DNA of 38,112 nucleotides from the NCBI RefSeq assembly GCF_000564855.1, contig NZ_AYXG01000042.1, forward strand, positions 1 to 38,112, in the 5' to 3' direction. The notes beneath the pieces are model-generated. The model did no database searches. It saw only the letters and a program-made list of their open reading frames with translations, and was not told the DNA's origin. Positions within the stretch are counted from its first letter, which is position 1. Each line of letters opens with the position of its first letter. This DNA comes from Actinokineospora spheciospongiae. GTDB lineage: Bacteria > Actinomycetota > Actinomycetes > Mycobacteriales > Pseudonocardiaceae. Both the position numbers and the translations under genes were made by a program. Below are positions 37,691-38,112 of the stretch, piece after piece.

Positions 37691-38112
37691 GTCGGACCTC
37701 CTCGGGTGGGTGGTGGCCGCGGGGTGGCGGGCGGTCGCCGCCACGTGCGGCGGGGGTGTGCGGGGCCGTGTGGCGGGGGTTGCGGGAATCAGGTCGACGG
37801 GGTGGGCGAGGGCAGTGTGGCTGGCGGTGGCCGCACCGGCAGCGCGAGGTGGGGGGTGTTCACGCTGCTGGGGTGGGTGCGGACCACGTCCGTGGGAGCG
37901 GGGTGGACGGCAGCGGGGAGCTGGACAGGGCCGAAATCGGAATGCCGCTGACGGAAAACACGGCGGGCATCAATGGCCCCGGATCGAAGTCATCGGGGAG
38001 CGCACCGGTGGCGGGCTGGCGGTGGCGGGCTGGCGGTGGCGGGCTGGCGGTGGCGGGCTGGCGGTGGCGGGCTGGCGGTGGCGGGCTGGCGGTGGCGGGC
38101 TGGCGGTGGCGG
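37691..38112. other. Region upstream of marC, no supported gene
   Basis: It should contain the marC promoter, which I could not pinpoint. A frame opens at 37943 (MPLTENTAGINGPGS...) and runs off the window through the 14-bp repeat, with no good ribosome site, so it is left uncalled. Confidence 0.5.
38007..38112. repeat. 14-bp tandem array running off the window edge
   Basis: GGTGGCGGGCTGGC occurs seven times without a mismatch, plus an eight-base partial copy at the edge. The full length is unknown. The period is not a multiple of three, so a coding array would cycle through all frames; it contains no stop codon in any plus-strand frame. Confidence 0.95.

Noticed and set aside
37943-38112. 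Open frame MPLTENTAGINGPGS... running off the window
   Set aside because: It lacks a good ribosome site and is kept open mainly by the 14-bp repeat.

Overview
The window is high-GC DNA (by eye about 70-75% G+C) with actinobacterial habits: many GTG starts, leaderless starts, dense overlapping operons and hairpin terminators without U-tracts. Gene content and order suggest a member of the Actinomycetota, probably Pseudonocardiales or a relative. The genus cannot be fixed from the sequence. Much of it follows the Mycobacterium tuberculosis Rv3201c-Rv3212 block as I remember it: adnB-adnA, a LipV-type hydrolase and an MGMT-fold protein at 152-7934; an APH-like protein, moeZ and a DUF3152 protein at 17621-20920; a TetR regulator at 22164; DUF3107, a ferritin-like protein, the rhlE RNA helicase and a beta-propeller-like membrane protein at 26977-31275. 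Other modules are inserted into this block.

Layout. (1) 152-7934: the AdnAB helicase-nuclease for double-strand break processing, divergent from a hydrolase plus an alkyltransferase-like (ATL) protein. (2) 8021-10943: a small conserved-looking protein, a short-chain dehydrogenase, and a pirin-TPR operon. (3) 11040-17484, all on the minus strand: nitrite assimilation, with narK, nirB, nirD, a HemD-OmpR fusion regulator (nnaR type) and a CbiX-type chelatase that could serve sirohaem synthesis for NirB. (4) 17621-21978: APH-like protein, moeZ, DUF3152 and an alpha/beta hydrolase. (5) 22164-26916: a lipid-type regulatory cluster with two TetR regulators, two tandem paralogous hydrolases, an AurF-like di-iron oxygenase and a DUF4873 protein. 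It is tied together by TTAC-N5/6-GTAA operators. (6) 26977-31275: the DUF3107 to Rv3212-like segment. (7) 31276-38112: a looser region with a hydrolase, a TetR/secreted cutinase-like pair, an ArsC-like protein divergent from a RecB-family Fe-S nuclease, a small membrane protein and MarC, separated by repeat-rich non-coding DNA.

The most notable signals are non-coding. Three sites match the RecA-independent DNA-damage promoter of mycobacteria (TGTCR..-N8-TAnnnT, the PafBC class). One precisely drives the leaderless Fe-S nuclease at 35374. The other two (31336 and 36619) sit in near-identical orphan elements, each with an upstream DnaA-box-like TTGTCCACA and a downstream 48-bp conserved segment, but no convincing gene. 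With AdnAB, ATL and the RecB-like nuclease this gives the window a DNA-damage theme. No CRISPR array, tRNA, rRNA, transposase or phage gene was seen.
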